A DNA stretch of 64,000 bases, taken from positions 74,994 to 138,993 of the forward strand of contig JQIS01000009.1 of NCBI GenBank assembly GCA_000830175.1, in the 5' to 3' direction. The translations under genes were made by a program, and so were the position numbers. The notes below the pieces were generated by a model. It had not been told where the DNA came from and ran no database searches. It saw only the letters and a list, made by a program, of their open reading frames with translations. Source of the DNA: Sulfurovum sp. FS08-3. Its GTDB lineage: Bacteria; Campylobacterota; Campylobacteria; Campylobacterales; Sulfurovaceae. Of this stretch, positions 26,448-35,922 are shown piece after piece (the first letter of the stretch is position 1; the number at the start of each line of letters is the position of its first letter).

Positions 26448-28634
26448 ATGAATGAAGAACTAAAAGAAACCAGAAAACGAAGTTATAACCTAAAAAATAT
26501 CTATTTAGACCCAAATAATTATCGTTTTGTTGATGATAAAAAATATGTCAAGATAGATGATAATAGTCTTTTAAATGATAAGGTTCAAAAAAGAACAAGA
26601 GGTTTTATTGAGGGCAACAAGAGGGAAAACATCAAAGACCTTATCAGTAGCTTTAAAGCCAATGGCTTTATGGATGTTGATGTCATTCAAGTAAGAGACC
26701 TAGGTAATAACAGATATCTTGTAATCGAGGGCAATAGAAGAGTAGCAACACTTAAAGCATTGCAAGAAGATGAAGAAAAAGGATTTGATATAGGCAATCT
26801 CAATCCTGAAATTTTTAAAAAAGTTCCTTTTGAAATTCACGATAATGAGAGCAAAGAAAAACACCTTATCATTATGGGGCTTAAGCACATCAACGGCAAT
26901 AAAAAATGGTCGGCTATCAATCAAGCTCAATTAATCTATGACTATCTCAAAGAGTATTGGCAAGCAGATGAATATACCCCAAAAGAGACAAAGCTTTGTG
27001 ATTCATTGGGTATATCCAAACAAAAATTACGAAATTCTCAAAGAGCTTATCATCTCATATTGGCTTATAAAAAAAGTGATTTTGGCGATCAATTTGAGAG
27101 TGAAAATTATTCAATCTTTGAGGAGATTACAAAAAGACCCAATATTAAAGAGTGGTTAGAGTGGGATGATGATAGTTATCAGGCATTAAATAAAAATAAT
27201 CTCCATAGGCTTTTTTCTTGGATTTCAAAAACAGAAGAGATAGAAGACGAGGATGGCGTTGAAAGAGAAGCCATCATTACAAAATCTGTTGAGGTTAGAG
27301 ATTTAGCACTTTTTATCAAAAATGAACAAGCACTTAAAGAGATGGAAGATAGTAGGAGTTTTGCAAGGGGATTGGTGGCGAGTGGCGAGATAGATAAGCA
27401 GTCGTATGATAAAACGATGAATGAACTATCTAAAACCATCGATAAGTTAGTCACCTATAAAGATAGGATTGACTATGAAGATTTAGAGCAATTCAATGAA
27501 ATGAAAAACAAAATTTTGGACATTATTCCTAAAAAAAGTTCATTAAATATGGCTCTTGGAAATGTATCAATCTCTTTTGAACATGGAAAAATCAAACATT
27601 TTGACTCTATAACCATTGCACAATATAAGCTCTTTAAAGATTTCAAAATAGACAAACTCAATAGAATCAATATTTTTGCAGGGTTTAACAATAGTGGTAA
27701 ATCTTCTCTTCTTGAAGCAGTTTATTTTTTGACTAAACAAAATGATATTGTTTCATTTTTGGAGATTATCAAATTGAGAAATAAACTAAAATCACTCAAC
27801 CCCACATGGGTAAACAAAGTTTTTGATAAAAATGAAATTATAGACATAAAGGGGGTATTTAATGAGGTCAATACATCCATCTATTTTAATAAATTTGAAG
27901 CATCATCCATTGATAAAAAGGATGATTATATTGCCTCGTATAGCCTCAAATCGACTATCAATGACCAAACATTAGACAACATTATCCATACTTTTGGCTA
28001 TGAAACACTTAGAAGAGAAAATGAAAAGGTAGTGCATCTTTGCAGTTCCATTCTAAAGAGTCCCTATTTTTATAATTTTGATGAAATCAAAGAGACATAC
28101 AGTAAAAATACGATTTATAAAAGTGATGAAGGGAAAACAGCCATACGATTGGTTGTAGAATTTCTCAAAAATGAGATAGATTCAACCATCGAAGATGTAC
28201 GACTTACCGATATAGAAGACGTGGAGAGGTTTATTGTCGATTCTACTCAATTTAGCGATAAAAATTTAGAGATAACCAATTATGGAGAGGGATTACAAAG
28301 AATTTTTGAAATAGCCCTTAGTTTTGCTTTTGCTCGAAACGGTGTTGTATGCATAGATGAGTTTGAAACGGCTATACACTATTCATTGTTGGTCAAATTT
28401 ACCAAATTTATTCAACAATTGGCAGATAGATTCAATGTTCAAGTTTTTTTAACATCACATTCAAAAGAGTGTATCGATGCTTTTGTCAATAATGAGTATA
28501 GAAATGATGAAATATCTGCGTATTATCTAGAAAATGTCGACAGTACAATAAAAACAAAATTTATCTCTGGTGTACAATTAAAATACTATATTAATAACAT
28601 TGGTCTTGATATTAGAGGTGATATCAATGAATAA
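26448..28634 (+). CDS. ParB-like domain fused to OLD-type AAA ATPase
   Basis: 728 aa. N-terminal ParB/Srx-like domain (about 10-115; YLVIEGNRRVATLKAL at about 86-101), a helical middle with a possible helix-turn-helix, then an ABC/OLD-type ATPase: Walker A in AGFNNSGKSSLLEAV (about 410-424), TNYGEGLQRIFEIA signature-like block, Walker B VVCIDEFETAIH (about 631-642) and TSHSKECI. It overlaps the next gene by eight bases. The pair AAA ATPase plus TOPRIM-like partner recalls Gabija, PARIS and OLD defence systems, but the ParB-like head is not part of those. The gene is more AT-rich than its neighbours and lies inside duplicated mlaD ends. Antiviral function is inference. Confidence 0.8.
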   Translation: MNEELKETRKRSYNLKNIYLDPNNYRFVDDKKYVKIDDNSLLNDKVQKRTRGFIEGNKRENIKDLISSFKANGFMDVDVIQVRDLGNNRYLVIEGNRRVATLKALQEDEEKGFDIGNLNPEIFKKVPFEIHDNESKEKHLIIMGLKHINGNKKWSAINQAQLIYDYLKEYWQADEYTPKETKLCDSLGISKQKLRNSQRAYHLILAYKKSDFGDQFESENYSIFEEITKRPNIKEWLEWDDDSYQALNKNNLHRLFSWISKTEEIEDEDGVEREAIITKSVEVRDLALFIKNEQALKEMEDSRSFARGLVASGEIDKQSYDKTMNELSKTIDKLVTYKDRIDYEDLEQFNEMKNKILDIIPKKSSLNMALGNVSISFEHGKIKHFDSITIAQYKLFKDFKIDKLNRINIFAGFNNSGKSSLLEAVYFLTKQNDIVSFLEIIKLRNKLKSLNPTWVNKVFDKNEIIDIKGVFNEVNTSIYFNKFEASSIDKKDDYIASYSLKSTINDQTLDNIIHTFGYETLRRENEKVVHLCSSILKSPYFYNFDEIKETYSKNTIYKSDEGKTAIRLVVEFLKNEIDSTIEDVRLTDIEDVERFIVDSTQFSDKNLEITNYGEGLQRIFEIALSFAFARNGVVCIDEFETAIHYSLLVKFTKFIQQLADRFNVQVFLTSHSKECIDAFVNNEYRNDEISAYYLENVDSTIKTKFISGVQLKYYINNIGLDIRGDINE

Positions 28635-29436
28635 AATTACAATAGTTTTTTGTGAAGGGCAACACGATATAGCTTTTTTATCAAAAATATTATTTGCACA
28701 TGAATATAAAAAATATGACAAAACATTGGATAAATTTTTAAAACCTTTTGGTAATCAATATTTTGGACTTATGAAAACAATGGAAATCTCAGATAAAAAA
28801 TTGGGATTTCAATCTGAATATAAAATTCCAAGTGTATCTCTATATAAAGATGACAACTTAATACTGTTTCATAATATGGGTGGAGACATGAAAAGTATTG
28901 AAAGAGTAGAAGTTTTAAATATGTATTTGAAACTTGTGAATAAAGATAATGATTTTACATCTAGTTATAATTTTGAATATAAATTTTTATATTTTTTAGA
29001 TTCAGATGAAAAAACTATTGAAGAGAGAGTTCATGAATTAAACTCTGAACTAGCTTTGACAACTCCATTGCAACATAATAAACTTGTTTTTGATACGCAT
29101 GATTATGGTTGCTATATCTATAGCGGTGTACTAGAAGATATTTTATTAGATTTAATGAAACCCTCTAATGATACATACTTCAATAATAGTAAAAATTATA
29201 TAGATACCAACCCCATAAATAATGATAGGCAAAAAGAGTTTAAATGTTTTGAAGGAACATGTAAACCAGGGAATAAATTTAAAGAAAAAAAATCAATTAT
29301 TTCCATTGCGGGACAATTACAATTTTCGGGAATGAATAACAGTGTCATAATTGCAAACAGTGACTACATAAAAAAGAGCGATATTCAAAATAATGAACAT
29401 TGTCAAAATATTATCAATCTTTTTAGAGCTACTTAA
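28627..29436 (+). CDS. TOPRIM-like protein (DUF3226-type), partner of the ParB-AAA ATPase
   Basis: 269 aa from ATG 28627, in the overlap ATGAATAA with the ATPase gene. The N-terminus IVFCEGQHDIAFL has the TOPRIM glutamate, and YFLDSDEKTIEER near residue 120 has the DxD pair; together these are the metal site of TOPRIM nucleases. The remainder is unrecognised. In PARIS the toxin partner of the AAA protein is likewise TOPRIM-like, though from another family. Translational coupling indicates the two proteins work together. Confidence 0.65.
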   Translation: MNKITIVFCEGQHDIAFLSKILFAHEYKKYDKTLDKFLKPFGNQYFGLMKTMEISDKKLGFQSEYKIPSVSLYKDDNLILFHNMGGDMKSIERVEVLNMYLKLVNKDNDFTSSYNFEYKFLYFLDSDEKTIEERVHELNSELALTTPLQHNKLVFDTHDYGCYIYSGVLEDILLDLMKPSNDTYFNNSKNYIDTNPINNDRQKEFKCFEGTCKPGNKFKEKKSIISIAGQLQFSGMNNSVIIANSDYIKKSDIQNNEHCQNIINLFRAT

Positions 29437-29491
29437 AGCAAGAAATTGGATTTGTGACGAACGATAGTGTTTATCCAAAAAATTATTCAGT

Positions 29492-29675
29492 CTCATAGCC
29501 ATCCAAAAGAGTGCCAACAAAATTGATACTACACTCAACCCCGATGAAATCAACGCCTCGTTGCATCACTTTGCTAAAACTTTGGAGGAATATGCTCTGC
29601 TACCTCCAAAAACTCTCACGAAGCCCCGCCGACCTAATACAACGCCAAACACCCAAAAAGTTTGAGGAGTAAATG
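29492..29675 (+). pseudogene. Right direct repeat: truncated mlaD 3' end
   Basis: About 97 percent identical to 26104-26428 outside the 137-bp deletion. The deletion is not a multiple of three and no start or 5' part is present, so it is not expressed as MlaD. It ends at the same stop region (GAGGAGT then AAATG) next to hemH, so the original neighbours were probably mlaD and hemH. The bases 29437-29491 before it belong to neither gene. Confidence 0.9.
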
Positions 29676-29712
29676 GAGATTAGATTATTCGTATCTTGTG
29701 CCAACACAAAAT

Positions 29713-30684
29713 TCAAATCCTTACAGGACAATCGACACACATTTTCGCCTCGGGTTTGCCGATACGTTGGGCAATAAACTCTGCAAAATCGGCGTTGAAA
29801 CATCGGGCTACTACAAAATCCTCGTAGCCTATCTTGTGGGCAATTTCACGCGTTTCGATATCGAGTTCAAAGAGCGTTTCGGAGTTATCAATCGTAAAAG
29901 CGATGGGATAGATAAGGACTTTGAGGTTTTTGGGATTGCGAATGGTATCATCAAGGGCAGGTTCGAGCCATCTACCCGCACCCACTTTGGATTGATAGAC
30001 GAGTTTGGTATCTTTGAAATAGACCCCTTGAAGCTCCAAATAGAGTTTGAGTGCCGAAAAGTTGGCCTCTATTTGCTTCTCATAGACATCACCGCTTCGG
30101 GCAATGCTTAGGGGCAATCCGTGAGCCGAGACAATCAAATCGTACTCTTTTGGGTTACGCTCTCCCAAAGCTTCGATGATTTTATCAAAACTTGCTTGGA
30201 TGTAGTCTCTATCGTCGTAGTAGTTGCACAAAATTTTCATTTTGGGTTGATAATTGAGAGCTTTGCAATGGGCTTGTATCTCTTCAATCGAGGAGATAGT
30301 CGTCGTAGTGGAGCATTGGGGATACATAGGAAATACCACAAGCTCCTCAATCCCTTGGGCTTGACACGCTTTGATAGCCTCTATCGCAAAGGGAGGCACA
30401 TAACGCATAGCCATAAAAATAGGCATATCAAGCTTGGTTTGAAGCCTATCAACTAGCTCTTGTGTGAGCTGGGTTAGGGGCGATTTGCCACCCAAATGCT
30501 CTTGGAAGTTTGCTTTGACAGCATTGAGACGCTTTTTGATGATGATAGTACCTACAAGTTTACGCATCAAAGGATTGATGGGCAAAATGTATTTGTCGCT
30601 AAACATATTACGCAAAAAGAGTTCAACTTCATCAAGGTTATTAGGGCCACCCATATTGAGCAACAACAAAGCTTGTTTAGACAT
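29713..30684 (-). CDS. hemH: Ferrochelatase
   Basis: Inserts iron into protoporphyrin IX, the last step of protohaem synthesis. 323 aa, normal. LLLLNMGGPNNLDEV and FLRNMFSDKYILP at the start, the metal-site histidine in SAHGLPLSIARSGD, and the acidic part in NSETLFELDIE. It ends with cysteine-containing MCVDCPVRI. Its start overlaps dus by eight bases in a minus-strand operon. Confidence 0.95.
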   Translation of the reverse strand: MSKQALLLLNMGGPNNLDEVELFLRNMFSDKYILPINPLMRKLVGTIIIKKRLNAVKANFQEHLGGKSPLTQLTQELVDRLQTKLDMPIFMAMRYVPPFAIEAIKACQAQGIEELVVFPMYPQCSTTTTISSIEEIQAHCKALNYQPKMKILCNYYDDRDYIQASFDKIIEALGERNPKEYDLIVSAHGLPLSIARSGDVYEKQIEANFSALKLYLELQGVYFKDTKLVYQSKVGAGRWLEPALDDTIRNPKNLKVLIYPIAFTIDNSETLFELDIETREIAHKIGYEDFVVARCFNADFAEFIAQRIGKPEAKMCVDCPVRI

Positions 30685-31636
30685 GGAGTTCCTTTAGACG
30701 AGGTTGAGAAAAAAAGCTATCGATGAGTTGTCGCATTGCATAGGGGTCGCTCATAGCATTAATGCCATCCCTAAAAGCACTTGCCCCTTGATACCCTGCT
30801 TTGGAGTAGGTGTGGAGGTGTTTGCGAAAAAGCACTGCCCCGTACTCGCCGTAAAAGGCTATCATCTCATCAAAATGCTCCAAAACCACCTTGTGGATAA
30901 GCTCACTGGGTACATCATCGATACCGTTTTTCATTTGATAAAATATCCACGGACTTCCAATCGCTCCACGTCCTACCATTACCCCATTGGCTTTGGTATG
31001 TTCAAGCACCCATTGGGCTTTGGCGGGTGTGTCGATATCGCCATTGGCAAGGACGGGAATGGTCACGCTCTCTTTGATTTCTCTAATAGCATCGTAATCA
31101 ACAGCGGCTTTGTATCGACCGCTCCGTGTTCGTCCGTGTACGGCTATAAAGTCCGCTCCTGCCTCTTGGCAAACTCTTGCAATCTCGACATGATTTTTTG
31201 TATCAAAGCCTAGACGAATTTTGACTGAAGTGTATTGCTTGGTGGAGTATTTTTTGATTGTTTCAATCGCTTGTGCCATCAAAGGAAGGTCTCTTAGGAG
31301 CGAACTGCCCGAAAGATTATTGACTACTTTGGGTACGGGACAACCGCAATTGAGATCAATGCAATCAATTCCCTCTTGTTCGTTTAACCTCTCAATGGCA
31401 TCTCTAAGGACTTTGGGGTCAGACCCCGCTAATTGCACCGAATAGGGAGTCTCAAAGGGGGATTTTTCCAACATTTTAAGCGTTTTTTTGCTTTGGTAAG
31501 CCAAGGCATTGGAGCTAATCATCTCACTCACCGTCAAATCGGCTCCAAACTTTTTGACCACACTACGCAAAGGCAAATCGGAGTAACTTGCCAATGGTGC
31601 TAACACATAGAGAGGTTTGGAAAAATCAATGCTCAT
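30677..31636 (-). CDS. dus: tRNA-dihydrouridine synthase (DusB-like)
   Basis: FMN- and NADPH-dependent reduction of uridines in tRNA. 319 aa, TIM barrel. LAPLASYSDLPLR, QLAGSDP, CIDLNCGCPVPKVV with the catalytic cysteine, KIRLGFD, VHGRTRSGRYKA and ANGDIDTPAKA are the family blocks. The usual NMGCP reads NCGCP, which keeps the catalytic Cys. Coupled to hemH downstream; its start follows the membrane-protein stop directly. Confidence 0.93.
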   Translation of the reverse strand: MSIDFSKPLYVLAPLASYSDLPLRSVVKKFGADLTVSEMISSNALAYQSKKTLKMLEKSPFETPYSVQLAGSDPKVLRDAIERLNEQEGIDCIDLNCGCPVPKVVNNLSGSSLLRDLPLMAQAIETIKKYSTKQYTSVKIRLGFDTKNHVEIARVCQEAGADFIAVHGRTRSGRYKAAVDYDAIREIKESVTIPVLANGDIDTPAKAQWVLEHTKANGVMVGRGAIGSPWIFYQMKNGIDDVPSELIHKVVLEHFDEMIAFYGEYGAVLFRKHLHTYSKAGYQGASAFRDGINAMSDPYAMRQLIDSFFSQPRLKELHV

Positions 31637-32668
31637 TTAACGACAAACTCTATCAATATCAATCAAATCTTCAAGTTTGATTTGAAAGTTATGGTGTTTA
31701 AGCTCCAACAAGGCTCGATATTTGATAAACTCATTTTCGTTTTGCTCCTCCAAAAACTCATGTGCATCTTCGAGTTTTTCGTATTCAAAGAGGATGTAGA
31801 TATAGGCATTTTCAGCTTGTTCGGTTTGTTTTCTAAGGGTTTCAAAGAGAGCTATCGTGACATTGGGGGCAAACTTTTTCATAGCCGTTTTGGCAAGTCG
31901 CATATAATCTTCGCACTCAAAATCGATTGCTTTGACATATTTTTCAATCATCTCTTGCGTCAAACCAATCTTTTCGCCCTCATCGAAGCGATCAAGCATC
32001 TTGTAGAGATTGGCTTTGCTAAGCATAGAGATGTACTTCAAAGCTCCCTCAAAAGTGGCTTTGGAAAAATAGATATCAAGGGCATTATCGACGATGCTTT
32101 TATCGTAACTCTCTTTGGCACGTAGCACACTTTCGACAAACTCATCGGAGATTTTGAGCCGATTGATTTCGTTTTGAATGACCAATGGATTGGTTTTGGA
32201 GAGAGCGTTTTTGATTTTTCTATCTTTGATTTCGACGTAGTTGCCATTTTTAATATCTTTGACAATCTCCATAGCTCCCACAAAGCGGTTATCCAATCCC
32301 TCTGCCGAACAGTTTACTTCGATATGACACCCATCCAAAATCTTAGCTCCATCTTTCATTTGCGTTTTAAGGTATCGGTGTCTTTGAGGCTCTTTGAGGA
32401 TAGACCAATAGAGTGCATCTTTGAGCGTATCGGTATCTTTGACCCATCGGCGAAGTTTGAAGTGGTTTTTGAGTCCATAAAACATCATGTGTGCCACAGA
32501 AGCTACCAAAAGTATCATCATAGGGATAACCACCCAAATGGCTACAAGAAATTCAAAATGTATTCCAAAGAGATTGGTGGCATAACTAGCAGGATTGATA
32601 TAGTGTGCAAAAGCACCTACAATGACGATTAAAGTCAAGGCTGCAACGGTGTAGAGTGTTATCCTCAT
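31637..32668 (-). CDS. Conserved membrane protein with helical cytoplasmic part
   Basis: 343 aa with two N-terminal membrane helices (about 5-25 and 40-65), then about 270 mostly alpha-helical residues with TPR-like spacing of hydrophobic positions (ALYWSILKE, EFLEEQNENEF). I recognise no catalytic motif. It sits between dksA and dus in the same operon with 12 and 0 base spacing. Such proteins occur next to dksA in related Campylobacterota; function unknown. Confidence 0.7.
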   Translation of the reverse strand: MRITLYTVAALTLIVIVGAFAHYINPASYATNLFGIHFEFLVAIWVVIPMMILLVASVAHMMFYGLKNHFKLRRWVKDTDTLKDALYWSILKEPQRHRYLKTQMKDGAKILDGCHIEVNCSAEGLDNRFVGAMEIVKDIKNGNYVEIKDRKIKNALSKTNPLVIQNEINRLKISDEFVESVLRAKESYDKSIVDNALDIYFSKATFEGALKYISMLSKANLYKMLDRFDEGEKIGLTQEMIEKYVKAIDFECEDYMRLAKTAMKKFAPNVTIALFETLRKQTEQAENAYIYILFEYEKLEDAHEFLEEQNENEFIKYRALLELKHHNFQIKLEDLIDIDRVCR

Positions 32669-32680
32669 GGCTTATCCTTT

Positions 32681-33034
32681 TTATTTGTTTTTTTCTTGTA
32701 TTTCACGACACGTAATGCAATATCGAGCAAAGTTTTTCACCTCTAGGCGTTCGATACCTATGGGTTCTTCACACATTTCACAAATCCCATACATTCCATG
32801 TTTGATTTTAGCCAAAGAGAGTTCAATCTCTTTGAGTTCACGGTATTGTTGTTCCAATATCGCACTATCAACGGCTGTCTCAACGGACGCTGCGGCGTAA
32901 TCTCCCTCATCGTTAAGCTCTGAGTTTCGTACATCATTCATATCACGTTCAGTTTCTGTAAGATTTTTGATAATCTTCTCTTTTTTGTTTAACAACTTCT
33001 CTTCAAAATGGTTTAATTGCTCTTGTGTTAGCAT
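32681..33034 (-). CDS. dksA: DksA/TraR-type RNA polymerase-binding protein
   Basis: 117 aa. N-terminal coiled coil with the DxxDxA-like tip region (ELNDEGDYAAASVE) and the C-terminal four-cysteine zinc finger C-x2-C-x17-C-x2-C in GICEMCEEPIG...ARYCITCREI. DksA with ppGpp tunes rRNA and amino-acid promoters. The protein is shorter than E. coli DksA (151 aa), as is usual in this phylum. Confidence 0.9.
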   Translation of the reverse strand: MLTQEQLNHFEEKLLNKKEKIIKNLTETERDMNDVRNSELNDEGDYAAASVETAVDSAILEQQYRELKEIELSLAKIKHGMYGICEMCEEPIGIERLEVKNFARYCITCREIQEKNK

Positions 33035-33050
33035 GGTCTCTCCTGATGTA

Positions 33051-33512
33051 TTATTTGTGATAAGGGTGGTGACTTAGAATACTAAAGCCTCTATAGATTT
33101 GCTCCAACAAAACCACTTTAACAAGCTTGTGTGACATCGTAATAGCTCCTAGTGAGATAGATTTGTCGCACCGTTTCAAAAAACTCGACTCAAATCCATA
33201 CGCCCCACCGATGAAAAAATTGACAACCTCTCTATCTTTGAGCGTATTGGCAAAGGTATGGCTATCGACGCTTGGACTTGATGGGTCAAGCACGATAGAG
33301 TATCCGCCCTTAAGATAGCCCTCAAGTGCTAATGTATAGCTTTTTTGAGCCTCTAGGGCTGAAATATCTTGAGCTTTTGCGATATTTTTATTAAATACCT
33401 CAATGATTTCAATCTGTGCAAAACGCTTCAACATCTTTGTATAGTGGTCAATTAAAGGTGTATAGAGACTCTCCTTGACCCTCTTATCAACAATAATAAT
33501 ATTTATTTTCAT
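33051..33512 (-). CDS. rlmH: 23S rRNA (pseudouridine1915-N3)-methyltransferase
   Basis: 153 aa SPOUT methyltransferase. LDPSSPSVDSHTFA (where most homologues have LD-x-x-G), FFIGGAYGF, and SLGAITMSHKLVKVVLLEQIYRGFSI with the YHK end (HHPYHK) are the RlmH signatures. It methylates the pseudouridine in helix 69 of 23S rRNA. The 160 bases upstream (33513-33672) hold only AT-rich sequence, presumably its promoter. Confidence 0.93.
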   Translation of the reverse strand: MKINIIIVDKRVKESLYTPLIDHYTKMLKRFAQIEIIEVFNKNIAKAQDISALEAQKSYTLALEGYLKGGYSIVLDPSSPSVDSHTFANTLKDREVVNFFIGGAYGFESSFLKRCDKSISLGAITMSHKLVKVVLLEQIYRGFSILSHHPYHK

Positions 33513-33672
33513 GTTTTTCTACTATAAGATTATTTTATCTTACTGGATATTTGTAAAAGTATTATAGAAAAAAATCATATAAAAACTGTTTAAAAAGTAA
33601 GATTTATCTTTGCAAAAGTCAAGTTGCTTTACCTCTCTACTCATTTGTTGTAAAAACAATCTCACAAAAGAG

Positions 33673-34488
33673 CTAAAAGCGTACCACAAACCCTCTATCT
33701 AGTCCCGCTAAATCTTGATAGAACTCAAACCTATCAATGGCGTGTTGGGCAAAAAAGCTCTTAAGGGGTTCTTTTTGGTCGTATCCCATCTCGCACGCAA
33801 GGTAGCCAATTCCTCGCTTTTGGGTATCGAGGATAATGGCTTTGAGTAGTTCATCCCCCACTTCACCCCCAAAAAGAGCGCTATGAGGCTCATAATCTTT
33901 GACATTTTTTTCCAATGCAAAGCCGTTGGCGATGTAGGGAGGGTTGGAGACGACGAGGTCAATAGTACCCTCAACCCTATCCATTAAATGGCTCTGCACC
34001 AATTGTATGTTTTTGATGCCAAAGTGATCTATGTTTTTTTGAGCTAGTTTTAAAGGAGCTTCGTAGAGGTCGGTAGCGATAATGGTGAGGTGTGGAAATG
34101 TGCGTGCTAATACAATCGAAATCGCTCCGCTTCCTACGCCAATCTCGACAATACGCTTGATGTTTGCATTGGCGATGATTTGAGCGACTCTATCGATTAG
34201 TATCTCCGTTTCGGGGCGTGGAATCAATACCCCTTGATGGATAAAAAGCTCACTATCGTAAAAGCTTACTTTGCCTACGATGTACTCAAAAGGCTCATGG
34301 TTGGCTCGTCGCTCAATGAGCTTCCAATACTCCCAAGCCTCCCCAATCTCCTCCCTATCGTGAAGCGTCAAATAGATGCGATCTTTTTCCAAAAAATAAG
34401 CCAAAAGGAGTTGGGCTTCCAATTGAGGACGAGGGCAAGAGTCGCTAAGCAAAACTCTTGCCTTGTCTAATGCTTCACTTATTGTCAT
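33673..34488 (-). CDS. prmC: Peptide chain release factor N5-glutamine methyltransferase
   Basis: 271 aa from ATG 34488. Upstream in-frame starts (to 34578) would place the start deep in the M48 gene and add a tail without similarity. N-terminal helical domain, then VEIGVGSGAISIVLA (SAM loop) and the catalytic NPPY in VVSNPPYIANG. It methylates the GGQ glutamine of release factors. Overlaps the 3' end of the M48 protease gene by 14 bases. Confidence 0.93.
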   Translation of the reverse strand: MTISEALDKARVLLSDSCPRPQLEAQLLLAYFLEKDRIYLTLHDREEIGEAWEYWKLIERRANHEPFEYIVGKVSFYDSELFIHQGVLIPRPETEILIDRVAQIIANANIKRIVEIGVGSGAISIVLARTFPHLTIIATDLYEAPLKLAQKNIDHFGIKNIQLVQSHLMDRVEGTIDLVVSNPPYIANGFALEKNVKDYEPHSALFGGEVGDELLKAIILDTQKRGIGYLACEMGYDQKEPLKSFFAQHAIDRFEFYQDLAGLDRGFVVRF

Positions 34489-35743
34489 CAATAAAAGCAA
34501 AAATCCCCTCTTTTTGAAGTTGGGGTTCTTCATGGAAATAGGCTCTCTCTTCGTATCCCAAAACTTTGAGGCGTTCAAGCACGGGGGGATGGGTGTAGTA
34601 AAAAAAGATAACCAATGGATGCGATTTGGGGAAGGCTTTGTTTTCGCTAATAAGCTTCAAAAGAGCCGATACCAAATGCTCCTTGCCACCCATCTCGCCA
34701 CCAAAAGCATCGGCGGCATACTCATTGTGACGACTTACAAAGCTCACAAAGGGGGTAAACACAAAGCTTACAATGGGCATAAGCAACATCAACAACGCTA
34801 TGGTTACTCCCGCACTAGGCACGACACCCATATCAGTAAAGAGAGCATCGGGAAGATGTCCAAAAATATAAAAAGTGACAAACAGCAATCCCGCCATAAG
34901 GGCTATGTTTTTGAAAATATCACCGTGCTTGAAGTGTCCTAACTCATGCCCCAATACCGCCAAAAGCTCCTCTTTGTTGAGTTTGGCAAGTAGAGTATCA
35001 AAGAGTACCACCCGTTTGCTTTTGCCCACTCCTCCGAAATAGGCGTTGAGTCGGCTATCTTTTTTGCTTGCATCCATGACAAAAATACCCTCACTTTTGA
35101 GTCCTACTTTGCCCATCATCTCCACAATAGCCTCTTTGAGTTCGCCCTCATCGAGGGGGGTAAATTTGTTGAAAATAGGAGCAATAATGGTAGGGTAGAT
35201 GATATTTGCCATCAAAACCACTCCAAGCATCACCCCAAAACCCCACAACCACCAGCTATCAAAAGTGCTAATTATCCACGAAAGCAACGCAAAAATAGCC
35301 CCACCCAAAAGCGTAAAAACCAAAGCCGATTTGAGGGTATCAAGAGCGTAATCTTTGGGACTCATCTTGTTAAATCCAAAATCTTCATCGATTGTAAACT
35401 TCCTATAGAGTTCAAAAGGCAACCCAACGATAAAATTAACGACAACAAAGCCAAACAAAAACGCCACGCTTTGCATAATCATTCCTTCAAATCCCAAAAG
35501 CCCATCAAGCCACGCAAATCCTGCTATAACCCACCACAAAAAGACAAAGTAATCGACAAAGGTCTCAATGAGTCCCAATTTTTCTTTGGCTACAGCGTAG
35601 TTTCCTGCGACTAAATAGTTGCTTTGATTCATAAGCACAGGTGCTTTTCGCTTCTCATCATTGATAAAGCCAATTTGCATAATCGAGATATAGAGCTTCA
35701 TAACCGTATAAATTGAATAAATAATAACGACACTTTCCAACAT
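34475..35743 (-). CDS. M48 family membrane zinc metalloprotease (Ste24/CAAX-protease-like)
   Basis: 422 aa from ATG 35743, preceded by AAGGAAA; an upstream in-frame start at 35818 lacks a binding site. Several membrane helices, then the zinc site GHELGHFKHGD (about 264-274) and the third ligand region NEYAADAFGGEM. The N-terminal peptidase_M48_N part (FTIDEDFGFNKMSPKDY) gives the Ste24 type. Likely acts in membrane protein quality control. Confidence 0.9.
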   Translation of the reverse strand: MLESVVIIYSIYTVMKLYISIMQIGFINDEKRKAPVLMNQSNYLVAGNYAVAKEKLGLIETFVDYFVFLWWVIAGFAWLDGLLGFEGMIMQSVAFLFGFVVVNFIVGLPFELYRKFTIDEDFGFNKMSPKDYALDTLKSALVFTLLGGAIFALLSWIISTFDSWWLWGFGVMLGVVLMANIIYPTIIAPIFNKFTPLDEGELKEAIVEMMGKVGLKSEGIFVMDASKKDSRLNAYFGGVGKSKRVVLFDTLLAKLNKEELLAVLGHELGHFKHGDIFKNIALMAGLLFVTFYIFGHLPDALFTDMGVVPSAGVTIALLMLLMPIVSFVFTPFVSFVSRHNEYAADAFGGEMGGKEHLVSALLKLISENKAFPKSHPLVIFFYYTHPPVLERLKVLGYEERAYFHEEPQLQKEGIFAFIDDNK

Positions 35744-35922
35744 TTTTATTTCCTTATAGATTTTAAAGGGTTGATTATAGCTTAGGATTTCTTTTAGAGG
35801 GGTTAAGGATGATGCCAATCAAACCCATAAATTAATTGATGAATTTTTAATGTATCTCAATACAAACGAGAGACAAACTCGGGAGAGGTGGAATGAGAGA
35901 AAATTTTTGATGGTATTATACT

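Noticed and set aside
29317-29553. Minus-strand frame across the end of the cassette
   Set aside because: It is the antisense of the duplicated mlaD end, seen also opposite the intact copy at 25839-26165.
26104-29675. Insertion sequence or transposon explanation for the cassette
   Set aside because: No transposase, no terminal inverted repeats and no short target duplication; the flanking repeats are gene sequence.
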